Assembly: GCA_012862575.1 (NCBI GenBank)
Contig: BLSF01000036.1
Span: 62,001-126,000, forward strand
Direction: 5' to 3'
DNA: 64,000 bases
From: Parietichytrium sp. I65-24A
Taxonomy: Eukaryota > Sar > Bigyra > Thraustochytrida > Thraustochytriidae
Shown here in pieces: positions 21,722 through 33,002 of this stretch. The translations under genes were made by a program, and so were the position numbers. The notes under the pieces were generated by a model. That model was not told where the DNA came from. It worked only from the letters and a program-made list of their open reading frames with translations, and searched no databases. Each line of letters opens with the position of its first letter. Positions within the stretch are counted from its first letter, which is position 1.

Positions 21722-24700
21722 TCAAGTAACGTTAAATAACGTTGACGTTGTGTTCAAGTTTCAAAGTTTTCGTGCGCTTCAACAGCTTCCTGACTGGTAA
21801 GAATTTTCTTCGACACGGCGTGTATAGTACTGGGTATCATATAATGAATATAATGATGCAGACCAGGTCCAAACGTAGAAGAAGACTTTTCGAAAGCTCT
21901 TCAAGGAGAAACTTAAACGCCGCGAGAGAGTACAAGAGTATTTGATCTCTGAAAAAGCGATGGTTTCGAAATGCAGCTCACGTGCCCGGACGGATCGTTG
22001 TCGCAGAGTGCGTGACTCATTGGCCTGCTTGAACCAGGTCGCTCGGGCTCCCGGTCTCATTAGTCTCGTTCGCATTTTTTATATTAAGTAATTCAAGCGC
22101 ATGCTCCGCGAGATGCGCTTAACAGTACATTGGCGGTCGTCAGACGAACTTGCTATGTGCAGCATTTCCTTGCAAAGTTTTCTCAGCACCGGCAGCGCTG
22201 TTGAAAACATCTTCGTCGTCGGTTCTGGCTGTTTTTTAACCGGGAGAGAGCGGAGAAACTCATGATGACAGTGCTCAAAATGGCGCTCAACGCCCCCATT
22301 TACAATAGAGGGAAAATTTGGTCCTTAACTTTAGAAGGGGGCATGGGGCGCTCAAATGTAGGGCTAGGTTTGAGCGAAGCGTTCCTCAGGAATCGCGAAA
22401 AGGGCGAGGGAGCCCTTCTATGTTCGTTGAATTGCGCGGGGTCTTGTGCGACCAGGTCCGGGAATTGCGAGTTGGGCTACTCCGACAACAAATTGGACCA
22501 GCCATGCTTATAAGAGTCTTCACTACTGCCCAGTAGCAGGGCCAGGTGGTCTCGCACAACTTAGTACCAATTAAATCGGGTGATAGGCCTCCTGTGCTCA
22601 CCAATGCACGCTTGGAACGCGGTACCATCACCGGTACGTAATTTGCGCTACAACCTCACAGCCGTTTCGCCGCGAATGAAGAGAACAAGGTGACAAAGGC
22701 GAGCGAAGGGGGGCAAAGTTCTGTAATAATTGCACATGGCATCACTTCTTGGACTGGTCAGGGATTCTCAAACTTTGAAAGCGAGCGTGTTCTCTCTGCT
22801 TGGCAGTGTAGTCAGTGCCAGAGTTGTCAGTTTTGATTTGTCAGAGTCAGGAGTGCGGAGGAACTTGCCTTGTCCGAATGGCTGTATCCAACACACTTTT
22901 GCTGGAAAAGTGCTTCGTCGCAATGACTGTGTGTTCGAAGTCACTGAAGCTTTTGTTGTCCTGAATTCTGAGGACTCATGAAGCATAGAAGCAGTTGCTG
23001 CTGGCTTTCTTACCTGCAACGCGTCGGAGTTGACTATGCGTTTCCTTAGAGTCCTTTCTGCCCATCTCACGCCTGCTCGCGACAGCCGCACGTTGCTCGG
23101 GTATCAGCGTTCCGGGTAGTGACGTGCTATATGGCGCTCGGAAGGAAGATGGACTTTTCTGACGTTGGCGGTGATAGAGACGGACAGACACACGATTTGG
23201 AGAACGAAGAAACTTTTTTTTCATCCTCTCTGTTCTGAATCCTGGAAGCCGCAAGTAAGCTAAAAAATCATCCGTCCCTCCCCCTTTTGTGCAGTCAGAT
23301 GCACGCCGTTGGGAGCGGTTTCACCCACTCGCGAGCACTTGCCGGCAGTTCTTTTCGACTCCAAGATACTATTGGTACGAGTACTATACTCTGCAACAAT
23401 AATGGGAAACTGAGGAAACTGAAAACATTACCTGAAGCACTAGAGATAGTATAGGGGAGAATGAGGGCACCCAATCATACCGAACCCTCAGAGGGTTGAA
23501 CTTGCGGATGCGAGTGCTGAGATGAGTACCGGGTACTAACGGAGTTTGTAATAGTTTAAATACGTGCAAGAACAGTTTCCTCGTCATATCTTCCACGTCA
23601 GTTGCGAAAAACCAGAGCACAAATTCGAACCTCAGTGTCAGTAGTGTCAGTAGTGTCAGTGTAACTTGTTCCAGTCCCGAAATCCCCTAGCGCTGCACTA
23701 TTCCCCTACTTCTAGAGAGCGACATGTAAGCGTGAGAAACACTCCTACTCTTTCCATCCCTCCTCCTCTCACCTTCCGCCTTTCTTTCTCCTTGACTGTT
23801 TTTCTCTTGGGAGAACACGGGGGCTACGAGCCTCACTACATGTCCGCCCGGCCCTGCACTAAGCGCAACGAGGCAGTCCAGAGTTGCAAGCCCGCGACCG
23901 CCAGCTGGTAATTCGCTCGTTGGTGTCCTCCCTGCAGCGCTCGAAAGAGATAAATAAAAAGAAGAAAGCGAAGAACATTGAAAGCGTGAAGCGGAAGTGG
24001 CGGAACGACGTGTTCTCTCTTGAGAGAGGAAGCTGGATTGTACCGTGGAATTGCTGTGGTTAGAGAGTCGCGCTCCTCACAAGGCCGTACACAGCTCTTT
24101 CCGATTCTCTCCCTCACAGCAAGCCACCTTTCATAGCGAAATTGATAGTCAGCCACTACCACTCTGTCCTTCTCTGTACGTCTCCCATGCTTTGCTACCC
24201 GACAGTGAGCTGTGCTTCCAATCCAGTTATGTTAAATCCTAGCGGGGACAATGGAGACGGCTCTACACAGGGCAGAAAAAGCCAAGACTCTACCCTTCTA
24301 GCCTTTATATTGAGAGTCGTCCGCATCGCAATTGGGTGCGAACAGAAAGAAATCATGCGGAAACAACAGAATCCCAGCCGCACTTATCAGATTCCTAGTG
24401 TAGAAGCTAGTCCTTACCTGGCAACTTTTCCGCAAGGTGCTACAGCGCTCTACTCAAGGTCTGTAAAAGATACGCCATGTGTCACCAGTAGTCCTATCCG
24501 AAGAGCTAGACGTGCATAGTCACTAAACCATCAGGGTATAATAACAGTCCTAAGGAAGGCTGTTTGATCGCTGATTAGACATTTCGATATGACAAAGTAA
24601 GGGTCAAATTTCGGCCCAGATAGTGCTCGACAGAGATTATGGACACCAGTAGCAAGGCATTAGGACACTCTGGCGCAGTAAGACTACCCACTTTTATGAG

Positions 24701-25298
24701 CAACTCACACTGAGTATCACCGAGTGCGACTCAGCGCAACCCTATAATGGTTGACTAAGTAATGGATAGGACGGTTTAAAAACTGCAATCTTCTATCGGA
24801 GGAGGGAGGGAAAAGGAAGGAAGAGGGAAGAGAGAAAGAAAGAGAAAAGACTTTTCACTACCCGGCTTAGACTCGTCCCTATCAAAACCGCTGACCAAGT
24901 TCAGAACACCAGATCGCCGCACGGAGAGGAGATACGGATACTCAGTACATCTACCTATCTATCTCTCTATCTATAGGTTCACCGAGCCAAAAAAGTAGTC
25001 CTGAAAGAGCTCTTCGCTAACGTCAGCTACCCCTAGTGTTTCAGAGGCACTCTCACGCCTCTCAGCCTCTCAGCTTAGCCATTGCTAAGGCCGTCTCCTC
25101 CGTGGTGTACGACTCGGCGTAACAAGTAGCTAGGCGCCGTACTGGCCCGACCGACAGATTGAGAAAAGCTTTCACTTTTCAATGATGAATTCTGAATGAC
25201 CTGAGTAGTCGAGATAGTCGAGTCTCAACTCCGGTTGAGCGGCCAACACCAAAAGCTGAATCGGAGTCACCCGAAGCAATACTCTGACCACCACCACG

Positions 25299-25305
25299 GC
25301 AGCAG

Positions 25306-25336
<31 letters not shown>
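25299..25336. repeat. (CAGCAA)n / CAG-CAA array
   Basis: Alternating CAG and CAA triplets make about twelve repeats, 300 bp upstream of the CCT-domain gene. Read as codons the array would be poly-Gln, so an unrecognised upstream exon is possible, but no splice sites link it convincingly to the downstream frame. Confidence 0.8.
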
Positions 25337-25337
<1 letters not shown>

Positions 25338-25639
25338 GAGTGAGGAGGAGGAATTGGAAGAGGAGGCACGGCGTATTGAAAACGCGTCAAGGAAGTTTCC
25401 AGTGTCGAGGGACGGGACAGTGAGACAGGGCTCACGCAGTTGATCGCGGGAGAGACGGGTTAGGCGGGATCGCGCGAGACAGGTTAGCTAGCTGAGGCCA
25501 ACGGTGCGGTTGGGCGAGGAGGCTAGGGACGTGAAACGGGATAGCAGGGTGAGGAGTCGAAGGAGGCTAGGCGCTTGAAGCCAGCGCGCTAGCTTGGAAA
25601 TTATTGTGGGCGTCTGTGACGATACAAGCGGCACTCAAC

Positions 25640-26251
25640 ATGGCTATGATGGATACAAACGAGGCTGCCAAGGCACTGTTCTTTTTACAGACAAGTCCTG
25701 TGATCACTAGTTCGCACCTCAAGAATGGCAGGTTCTCCAAGCTGGATCTTGGGGGGTCCACTTTGTCCAAGTCTGACATGGATTGCGAGCGGTCCGTGAG
25801 CATCTCACCGCATTGCGATAACCTGCGCCCTGGACCTGCTTTGCTCGCGCTTTTGGACTTGAATAAGCTCTGCCAGCAATCTTCGGACGCCGGGTACTCA
25901 CCAACCGATTGTGGGAGCTCACCTTCTTCCAGCCCAAAGAGCACCAGGCCTACCAGCTTTTCTTTGGATTTTGGCACTCGGGACCGCTCTGAAAGCGTCG
26001 CTGCAGTGGAGAAGCGCTTCTCGAGTGATGCCATGTCCATCAGCCAGTCAAAGATCGGCCACTACTCGCGGGACGAGAGAAGGCGACTCATTGACCGTTT
26101 CTTGCAGAAGCGGAACCGCCGCATATGGCGCAAGCGCGTCAAGTACGACGTCCGCAAGTCTTTTGCAGACTCGCGGCTTCGCGTGAAAGGCCGTTTCGTC
26201 CGCAAGGAAGACGAAGATCAGCTTCGGGAGCTGCTGATCCTCAGCTTCTAA
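25640..26251 (+). CDS. CCT-domain protein (CONSTANS/TOC1-type motif)
   Basis: Predicted 203 aa protein with a C-terminal CCT motif at about residues 143-187. The line starts ERRRLIDRFLQKRNRRIWRK and continues VKYDVRKSFADSRLRVKGRF, then VRKEDE. The invariant features of the motif (basic first half, then RKxxAxxRxRxKGRF) are all present. In plants CCT domains mediate nuclear import and protein or DNA contacts in light, clock and flowering regulators; algal and stramenopile versions are mostly uncharacterised. The rest is Ser-rich and probably disordered, with no B-box, GATA or receiver domain. The frame is open upstream to 25604, but the first ATG is at 25640; ATGs at 25646 and 25649 are alternatives. 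Single exon, probably nuclear. An additional upstream exon cannot be excluded. Confidence 0.85.
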   Translation: MAMMDTNEAAKALFFLQTSPVITSSHLKNGRFSKLDLGGSTLSKSDMDCERSVSISPHCDNLRPGPALLALLDLNKLCQQSSDAGYSPTDCGSSPSSSPKSTRPTSFSLDFGTRDRSESVAAVEKRFSSDAMSISQSKIGHYSRDERRRLIDRFLQKRNRRIWRKRVKYDVRKSFADSRLRVKGRFVRKEDEDQLRELLILSF

Positions 26252-28876
26252 AACCTTTCACGTGCGTGCGTGCGTGCATGCATGCGGAGTGGACACATCG
26301 ACAGTCAGACAACAGTTAGCAGCTATTTTATTACCATATTTGTTCTTGCGCGGGTTCAGAGGCTCTATTGCATCGTGCTCGGCATGAACACCCCCCCTTT
26401 CAGCTTCTTTCGTTCCTAGTATATTTAAACCCCCAAAAGTAAACAAGGAAGGTTTCTGCCATCTACCTCATTTCACAGTCGATCCGCCGCACAGCTGTGC
26501 CCCAAAGCGTCGGATCTTTGGAATTTGGGTCTATATTATTTGTACCACTGATAACCTCTCAGGAACATGTACCGGTTCCACCCCACACTACCCACGACGA
26601 CTTCCGAACCTTTGGTGTGTCCGCGTTCAGCTAAAAGGGTCTTCGCTTCCTTTTCTTAGGTTTTTTCAACTGGCTCTTTGTTCTAATCAAGATCACACTG
26701 ATCTTGACGACTGTGGACCATCAAGATCTGCGCAGACGTTAGGCTAGAACGGTAGTCCGCCTGCGTCCTTCTGTTTGGAAGATATGGGGAACGACATGTC
26801 GGGAATTGAACGCCTCCAGCCTTCCAGACCTTCCACTCCTTTCGCCCTTCAAGCTGGTGTAGCTTGGCGGTGACTTCGTATTGCGATTTGGGGAGGATGG
26901 CAAGAACCAAGCCGATTTGAGCGGGGTCGGGAGTTTGCTTTGTGAGTGTCCCGGATACAAATGTGCTCGTTGACACTTTTTCCGAGCGACATTACTGCAC
27001 TTCGCACCAGAGGTATCAATCTTTGACATCTCAAAATCCACCAATTGCGGGGCGAGATCAGCTTTGAATGATGGCAAGCAGTCAGAATTCAGAGTTTCGT
27101 GCTCTCAATCCATCCTGTGAGGTGAGCTTCCGCTTGGAACAGCTTATCCGAAGCTCCGAATTCGCCGACTTGAAAGCGGCTTCTCCCTCCCCAGTTGCTA
27201 GAAGGCTACCAAAGAGCTGAAGCGCACAAGATAAGCTTATTGACCGTGATTCGACACGTTCAGGAAATTGTACTGCGCGAAATCATTTCAGTGTGACTGT
27301 CAACGAAGATCCCGAAACTATTTTGAACATACTAGAGTCGGGTACTCCTTCGTGTACGAGACCAAGGGTAGGCGTTACTATAGATATTTATACGGCGCTT
27401 CCTTTAGAAACGCTTGGTAGCACGGCTAGACAAAAGTGCGAATGAGCTGTCCTTCAACTTCCCTCAGGAGCACCGACTGTCAGTCGCAGGTTGGGAAGAG
27501 TTTTTTGTTTGTCCACCCATTCCGCATCATTCCACCCAGAGAAACTTTTTTGCTATCTTTCGCTTCCTCCCCACTGCTCACACTACCCACCACCGCCTAA
27601 ACCTCCGATCGTGACCGTGACACTGCGACAGGTAACGGATACTGCTCCTATAGTTTTATGTACCTTAGCATATAAGCCCTTCGTTCGGACGCATCGCCAG
27701 TTGATCGTCCAAAGCAGCGGAGCTTTAAAAAGTTCAATGTTTTCGAGAAAGGCAAGTTCGTCGGGGAAGAAGTACACAAAGCATCAACCGTCGAATGCTT
27801 TGTATATGGCAAAACTCGAAGGAGAAACAAAGTGTTGGTGACCGTTTGGTTTTAACGGAAGAGAATGGATTTCTCGTACAAGACTGTAATTAGACGAAAG
27901 GAATGGAATAATGATTTGACTTTGTCTTATAACAGCTCCACACGACATCGTACGTCGGGTAGTCAGTTCGTTATAAAATGTACCGCAACTATAGTCTAAT
28001 GTCCCTTCCTCCGTATCTCGAGGAATTAGTCTTTACTCTAGAAAAAGCTTAATAGCCCTCTAAGTAGTCGCTCGATATTCTGTGGAAGTACCGTATCATT
28101 AATTAGATTAATCCATAGGAAACTCACTCTTGTTCTCAGACCGCCTCCAATTTTCCCAGTGTGCACCTTTCCAAATTTCACTCTTCCTCAAAAGAGCGAA
28201 CCCTCACAGACTACACAATACATTTCACTGCACATCGCCAAATCTTATGTTTGTGAGGAAGGCGTTAGCAGTCACAGAGTCCCATGCGCGCTCCTATCCC
28301 TATCAATAGTGTATCTTTGAAGCGGCGAGAAGGCTTAATACAGCACCGCTCCTTTAGCTTTAGCTGCATGAATCCCCTCATTTTATCGTACAGCTAGTGT
28401 TCTCACTGGCTGACGGGTACCCCTCCAGGGAGAAGGAAGTAGGTGGTGAGCCGCAAAGATTGGAAAACAGCTTTGTGAGGTGCAACTCGAGCGGGGGAAA
28501 TTCCTAGTGGTCTGATATCATGACTCCACGAACTCTTTGGAAACTTCAATTCTCCGTTCTCAAAGCATTCCATGCACCAATTGGACGTGGGACAATGAAA
28601 ACTGCATCCGCCAATAAAAGAACAGAGCGCTGAAAAGGAAAAGATGTTTTTGGCCCGCGCAATTTTTTAAATTTTCAAAAACTTCCAAAAACATCCCACA
28701 TTCAATCCAAAGACTGAATGAAACAGGGTTTTCCAAAACCAAGCACAGAAAAACAAGGCTCGTGCGACTTGTGAACTACCTCCAGCTACCTCCTTCCGCT
28801 AACCTCCGTGGTCCACTCGCAGTCTCACTCACCCCGGTGCTACTGGCCACCTACTCATCTCCCTAGTCACCGTCGC

Positions 28877-28916
<40 letters not shown>

Positions 28917-29340
28917 GGAGGAAGGAGGGCAAGGAGGGAGGAGGCAGGAGGAGGAGGGATGCCTAGGGAAAACAAAGTTTGTACACGAGCCACGAGGTTT
29001 CAACCAAAAGCAAGAGAGCGCGAAAGGTGAAAGGTGAAAGGCGAAAGGCGAAAGTGGAAAGCGGAGCCATAACATTATAGCAGAATCCGCCGCACGCTCT
29101 TCCTCGCGGCTTTGGTGGGACGAGCGAGTCAAGACAGTTCGGATTTGCTCTTCAAAGTCCGGCGCTGACGCGGAGTTTTCTGGGGGTTTGTTGGCTGCTG
29201 GGACCCAGGATAAGGACGAAGAGAGGAAGAAGAGGGTTGGTTCATCCCACGCGGCACCGTCTTGGTGGAATTGAAGCATCGCGAGTGCAGGAGAGAGGGG
29301 AATCGATATTGTGGAGAGGTGCATTGGCTCGAGACTGGCC
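26252..29340. other. 3.1 kb spacer, no supported gene
   Basis: This is the only spacer here between two genes on the same strand. I looked for a minus-strand gene and found only short frames without family features (for example 26683-26976). (CGTG)n lies at 26263-26284. About 27230-28500 is TpA-rich. (GA)n and a 7 bp minisatellite occur near 28879-29064 in the presumed leader of the next gene. Confidence 0.5.
28879..29064. repeat. (GA)n tract and GAAAGGY minisatellite
   Basis: (GA)n covers about 28879-28912. GGA/GGAGG-rich sequence follows, then about five copies of the 7 bp unit GAAAGGT or GAAAGGC at about 29021-29050, followed by decayed copies to 29064. All are purine-rich on the strand of the downstream gene. 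Confidence 0.85.
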
Positions 29341-32118
29341 ATGCTCCGGGGGCTCCGTGCGGTGCTCCCGGCACGCGACGAACGGAGATGGAATGGTCTT
29401 GTGTGGAAGCTTTTGGTTGTACTCGTCGCAACGCTTTGTAGGAGCAGCTGCGGGGCGCAGATCAATGATGAGGACAAGGCAACCTACATGGAGTTTATTC
29501 AGGGGCTGGATGGTGATTTGCCCCACTTCTTCGTGCTTTACTGCGGGCGAAGTTATTTTGAAAATCCTTGCAGCTGTAATGAAGAAGGGCGGTCTGTAGT
29601 GTGCAATGAAGACGGCAGAATCACAGATATTATTCTGCCAGACAATAGGCTTTTTGGAACCTTGGATCTGGATGTCTTGAGAAAGTTTCCAGAATTGAAA
29701 GTTCTGTACCTTCCGAGCACCCTGGATGAGGACTCCAAAATCGACAAGAATGTCCTTGACAGCAGTTGGAGGGGGGCACCTCCGCCTTGCACTGATGTAC
29801 AGGAGTGTCTCTCCGGCGTCTGGTCGTGCTCTTTTGAAAACAGCCGATTTTCCTATTGCGTACCCACCGCACAACCAACAGCAAAGCCTACCCCGACAGA
29901 ATCTACTCTCACACCAACCACAGCGACACCGACCACGGGAGCACCAACGCGGCAGCCAACTTCGGCGTCACCAACTCGCCAGCCAACTACGTTTCCAACG
30001 AGGTCGCCAACTCAGCTCCCGACAGCGTCGCCCATCGTTGTAAGCCCTTCAAAGCAACCGACAGCGTTCCCTACCAAGTCACCGACTCAAACTGTCACGG
30101 AGGCGCCTTCGCCTTTGATGACATTGTCGCCAACACGCTCACCAACCCGGGGCCCAACTGCTTCCGACGAATCCTTGAGCCCAACAAATGCGCCTACATC
30201 TGCGCCAAGTGGCACACCAACAACCTCACCTACACTTGCACCAAGTGCAGCCCCGACGGAGGTCAACACGCCCGCCCCAACATCAGAGGAGACAAATGCT
30301 CCCACATCAGGTCCCTCACTGTCTCCTACCGTTTTGCCAACGTTTAAGCCAACACCGAGCCCCACGCAGGGCCCGACAGGAGCGCCAACGACTACTCCAA
30401 CCCAGAGCCCCTCTAGCGCAGCCCCTTCGGTCGCGCCCACTCAGACGCCAACGCAGACACACGCTCCAACAGACGAGGGTGAGACCTTCTCGCCAACCGC
30501 AACACCAACCTTGATGCCATCAGGAGCCCCAACATCGTCACCAACACCTTCACCCACATCTCCGACCGCTGCTCCTCAGGCTGGACTGCCTCCGATGCCC
30601 CCATCTCGTAGTCCAAGCATTGCGCCGTCAAGAAGTCCCACACCCGCCCCAACGCTTGCGCCTCTGGCCGACCAGGATCTCACGGCCTGGGCCGAGCTGT
30701 ACGATGCATTAGGAGGGGATGATTGGGTGTCTTGTGCGACTCGCACGGATCCATGCGGTGATTCGTCATGCTCTAAGTCTAATTCTCCCGAGCGCTACGT
30801 CACCTGTGCGTCCGTGTCGTCTTCGAGGAGGGCACTCCAAGACGAGTCAAACGTGCGCATCACCGCAATCTCCCTTCCAAATAATAATATGGCTGGAGAA
30901 GTGCCTTTGGAAACATTGGATAAATTCCAAGCCATCGAATACCTCGACCTATCAGGAAACAGCATCACAGGAAGTGAAGATGCCTTTGGATGTGTGGATG
31001 CACAGGTGTGTTTTAGTTCCAACGTTGAGTGCCAGATCCCAGACATGTGTGGTGAGGCCATTCCGGCTGGAGGCAGGGACGGAAGCTCTTACTGGGGGCC
31101 TCCAGATCTCGGGTATTATTACGACCTCAGTGTTGTGGTTGGCGAGTCTGTTGTATTTACGTATGAAGTGGATGCGAGCAACGTGTATAGCTTACCTTCC
31201 AAGAAACAGCTGCAAGCATGTGATTTCACAGATGCAATTTTGCTGGCCGCGTCGAATGAAGGCGTGGACGGGTTCCGCCTCCCCATCACGGAAGACATGT
31301 ACGGTCATGACCTCTTTTTGACCTCATCTTTGCCTGAACCCGAGCATACTGCCTGCCTCATGGGCCAGCGTTTGACTATTAGAGTGAACGGAACGAGACC
31401 TAGCGCTGCACCCACGGCCACCCCAACCGCGACAGAGGAAAATGCATTCAGATTATGGATGATCCTTGTCATCGTCCTCTCTGTCGCTATCTTCTTGACT
31501 TGCCTTTGCCTGCTCTGCATGTTCTTTCGCACAAAGAGCGTGCCATCAGAGAGCGAGGCTCCGAAGGATCTCGAAGATGGTGTGGAGAAAGATGAGGATG
31601 AAGAGTTGGGCGGCGGACACCGAAAATTGAGGAGGCAGTCGACTTCAAGCGTGGCCTTCCAGCCACAAGACTCTCCAACTGGGAAAAGCCCAGTTGGATA
31701 CTCACCTCTTGGCTCTCCTTCGTCTGCGAGGAGCAAATTTTCTGGTTCTGAAGACGAGGTCAAGTTTGACACCGATGATTTCGATGTTGACGCTACGGAA
31801 GCAGAACAGAAGCGAGAGCTCGCAAGAAATCCAGGCCTTCGAAAGGCGCGCCAGGAGGCTGGCAAAATGGCCAAAAGCGGTGCCGAGAAGGACCTGGAGA
31901 CACTGGACTCTATTCTTGAGTGTGCCAAGATTAGCAACCGAAAGGGTCTTTTTGAAGAGAATCAAATGGATCGTGAGGCTGTTGTTTTTGCCACCGATAA
32001 AGAGCTTGAAGAGATGCGCTTATCCGTAGGAGAGCGGGCTCGACTCTTAGCTGTTACAAAACCAATCCGCGACGCGCTTCAAGAGGATGATTTGCGCACC
32101 TCAACCGAGGATTCCTAA
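29341..32118 (+). CDS. LRR and Pro/Thr-repeat single-pass receptor with cytoplasmic SAM-like domain
   Basis: Predicted 925 aa single-exon surface protein. A signal sequence (about residues 23-41, WKLLVVLVATLCRSSCG) is followed by a Cys-containing LRR-like region with ITDIILPDNRLFGTLDLDVL. Residues of about 177-440 are a Pro/Thr/Ser stalk of PTxxPT units (for example TPTQSPSSAAPS), likely O-glycosylated. Next comes a plant-type LRR cap (about 444-575): LYDALGGDDWVSC, TDPCGDSSC, then ITAISLPNNNMAGEVP and IEYLDLSGNSITG. A transmembrane helix (about 704-728) is followed by an acidic, Ser-rich tail and a terminal helix bundle (about 847-917) containing LETLDSILECAKI and DKELEEMRLSVGERARLL, which reads as a SAM domain. 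The first ATG is at 29341; the frame itself is open slightly upstream. A role as adhesion or signalling receptor is inferred. Confidence 0.72.
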   Translation: MLRGLRAVLPARDERRWNGLVWKLLVVLVATLCRSSCGAQINDEDKATYMEFIQGLDGDLPHFFVLYCGRSYFENPCSCNEEGRSVVCNEDGRITDIILPDNRLFGTLDLDVLRKFPELKVLYLPSTLDEDSKIDKNVLDSSWRGAPPPCTDVQECLSGVWSCSFENSRFSYCVPTAQPTAKPTPTESTLTPTTATPTTGAPTRQPTSASPTRQPTTFPTRSPTQLPTASPIVVSPSKQPTAFPTKSPTQTVTEAPSPLMTLSPTRSPTRGPTASDESLSPTNAPTSAPSGTPTTSPTLAPSAAPTEVNTPAPTSEETNAPTSGPSLSPTVLPTFKPTPSPTQGPTGAPTTTPTQSPSSAAPSVAPTQTPTQTHAPTDEGETFSPTATPTLMPSGAPTSSPTPSPTSPTAAPQAGLPPMPPSRSPSIAPSRSPTPAPTLAPLADQDLTAWAELYDALGGDDWVSCATRTDPCGDSSCSKSNSPERYVTCASVSSSRRALQDESNVRITAISLPNNNMAGEVPLETLDKFQAIEYLDLSGNSITGSEDAFGCVDAQVCFSSNVECQIPDMCGEAIPAGGRDGSSYWGPPDLGYYYDLSVVVGESVVFTYEVDASNVYSLPSKKQLQACDFTDAILLAASNEGVDGFRLPITEDMYGHDLFLTSSLPEPEHTACLMGQRLTIRVNGTRPSAAPTATPTATEENAFRLWMILVIVLSVAIFLTCLCLLCMFFRTKSVPSESEAPKDLEDGVEKDEDEELGGGHRKLRRQSTSSVAFQPQDSPTGKSPVGYSPLGSPSSARSKFSGSEDEVKFDTDDFDVDATEAEQKRELARNPGLRKARQEAGKMAKSGAEKDLETLDSILECAKISNRKGLFEENQMDREAVVFATDKELEEMRLSVGERARLLAVTKPIRDALQEDDLRTSTEDS

Positions 32119-33002
32119 CTGTGAATCCGACTTTTTGACAATTTTGAAGGACGGTCAACACGTCGTCCATTTAAGAAGAACCGTGATGATTCTTTTCTAC
32201 ATTTAATGAGATTCTAATTCACAAGAATACGTTTTCAGTGATGACACTCTATGTTCTCTCTTCGTCAAACGAGCCTTTGCGTTGCGTACGGCTGTCCAAA
32301 GTTTGTGGTAAATAGACCAGCTTTGGTACGTCATCGTCGTGTACACACGCTACCTTGCGTTGCAGCGGCCAATAAAAGCACTGCAAATCCCTGAAATGAA
32401 AGTGAGCGTATGTTGGTGCAAATGATATATATCTCTTTGTAATTTCGAAAATTTGATAGATATGATGTTGCAACACAGGTGGGGGTCGGCCGTGTTGTGG
32501 AGATGCGAGTACGTTTCAAATGCAAGTGAGTTTGCTCGTTCACCAAAATGTGAGCTCGAAACGAGTTGTGCATGCAGAGCACAGCCGCGAGTCAAACTGT
32601 AAAACCTTTTAACTCACAGGCTCGCTGCAGCACATTCGCCATCTTCCAAACACACATCCTTCCGCAACAATTATGTTGTTCAAGTTCAAACGGTATTCTC
32701 TCAGCCTCAGGATCTCAACCACAAAAAGCTACGACAAGTCCATAGGACGATTTGCAAGCCAATCCCTTTTCCAAAGGTCAACTATACGTCATCAATCCTT
32801 GCACTCAATCTACATGGAGCGGCATCATTCTTCCCAAGGCACCCGTGACCGACCACCTAAAGTCAATAGACTATTATTCACCTGCTCGCAACGCGAAGAA
32901 AAGTGAAACTAATTCCGGCAAAAGCGCCACCAATTATGCTCCCAGCGACAGCATTCAAGCAATTGCCAGGAGCACGCTGCGACGCCATGCCTCTTCTTCC
33001 AA
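32119..33002. other. Convergent 3' spacer
   Basis: This 884 bp spacer is the longest convergent one here. Open frames at 32673-33006 overlap each other in different frames and lack family features. The sequence is AT-rich with TATA-like words near 32430-32465. No RNA gene was recognised. Confidence 0.5.

Larger units (their letters stand above)
21619..25639. other. 4.0 kb divergent spacer, no supported gene
   Basis: No convincing gene. A perfect palindrome GTACTCGAGTAC lies at 21710-21721, 92 bp upstream of the DRAM-like start. GTACC-g-GGTAC lies at 23526-23536 and GTAC-GA-GTAC at 23375-23384. About 23330-25150 is largely TpA/TAG-rich, with a GGGA/GAAA tract near 24800-24850 and (CTAT)n near 24953-24975. 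An 83-codon frame at 22730 shows no recognisable family. Confidence 0.55.

Noticed and set aside
22730-22981. 83-codon plus-strand frame
   Set aside because: It overlaps a 107-codon minus-strand frame, has no motif and sits deep in a spacer.
26795-26850. tRNA-like T-arm word (GGAATTGAAC) on the minus strand
   Set aside because: The bases on either side do not form the required 5 bp stem, and no anticodon arm or acceptor stem could be drawn.
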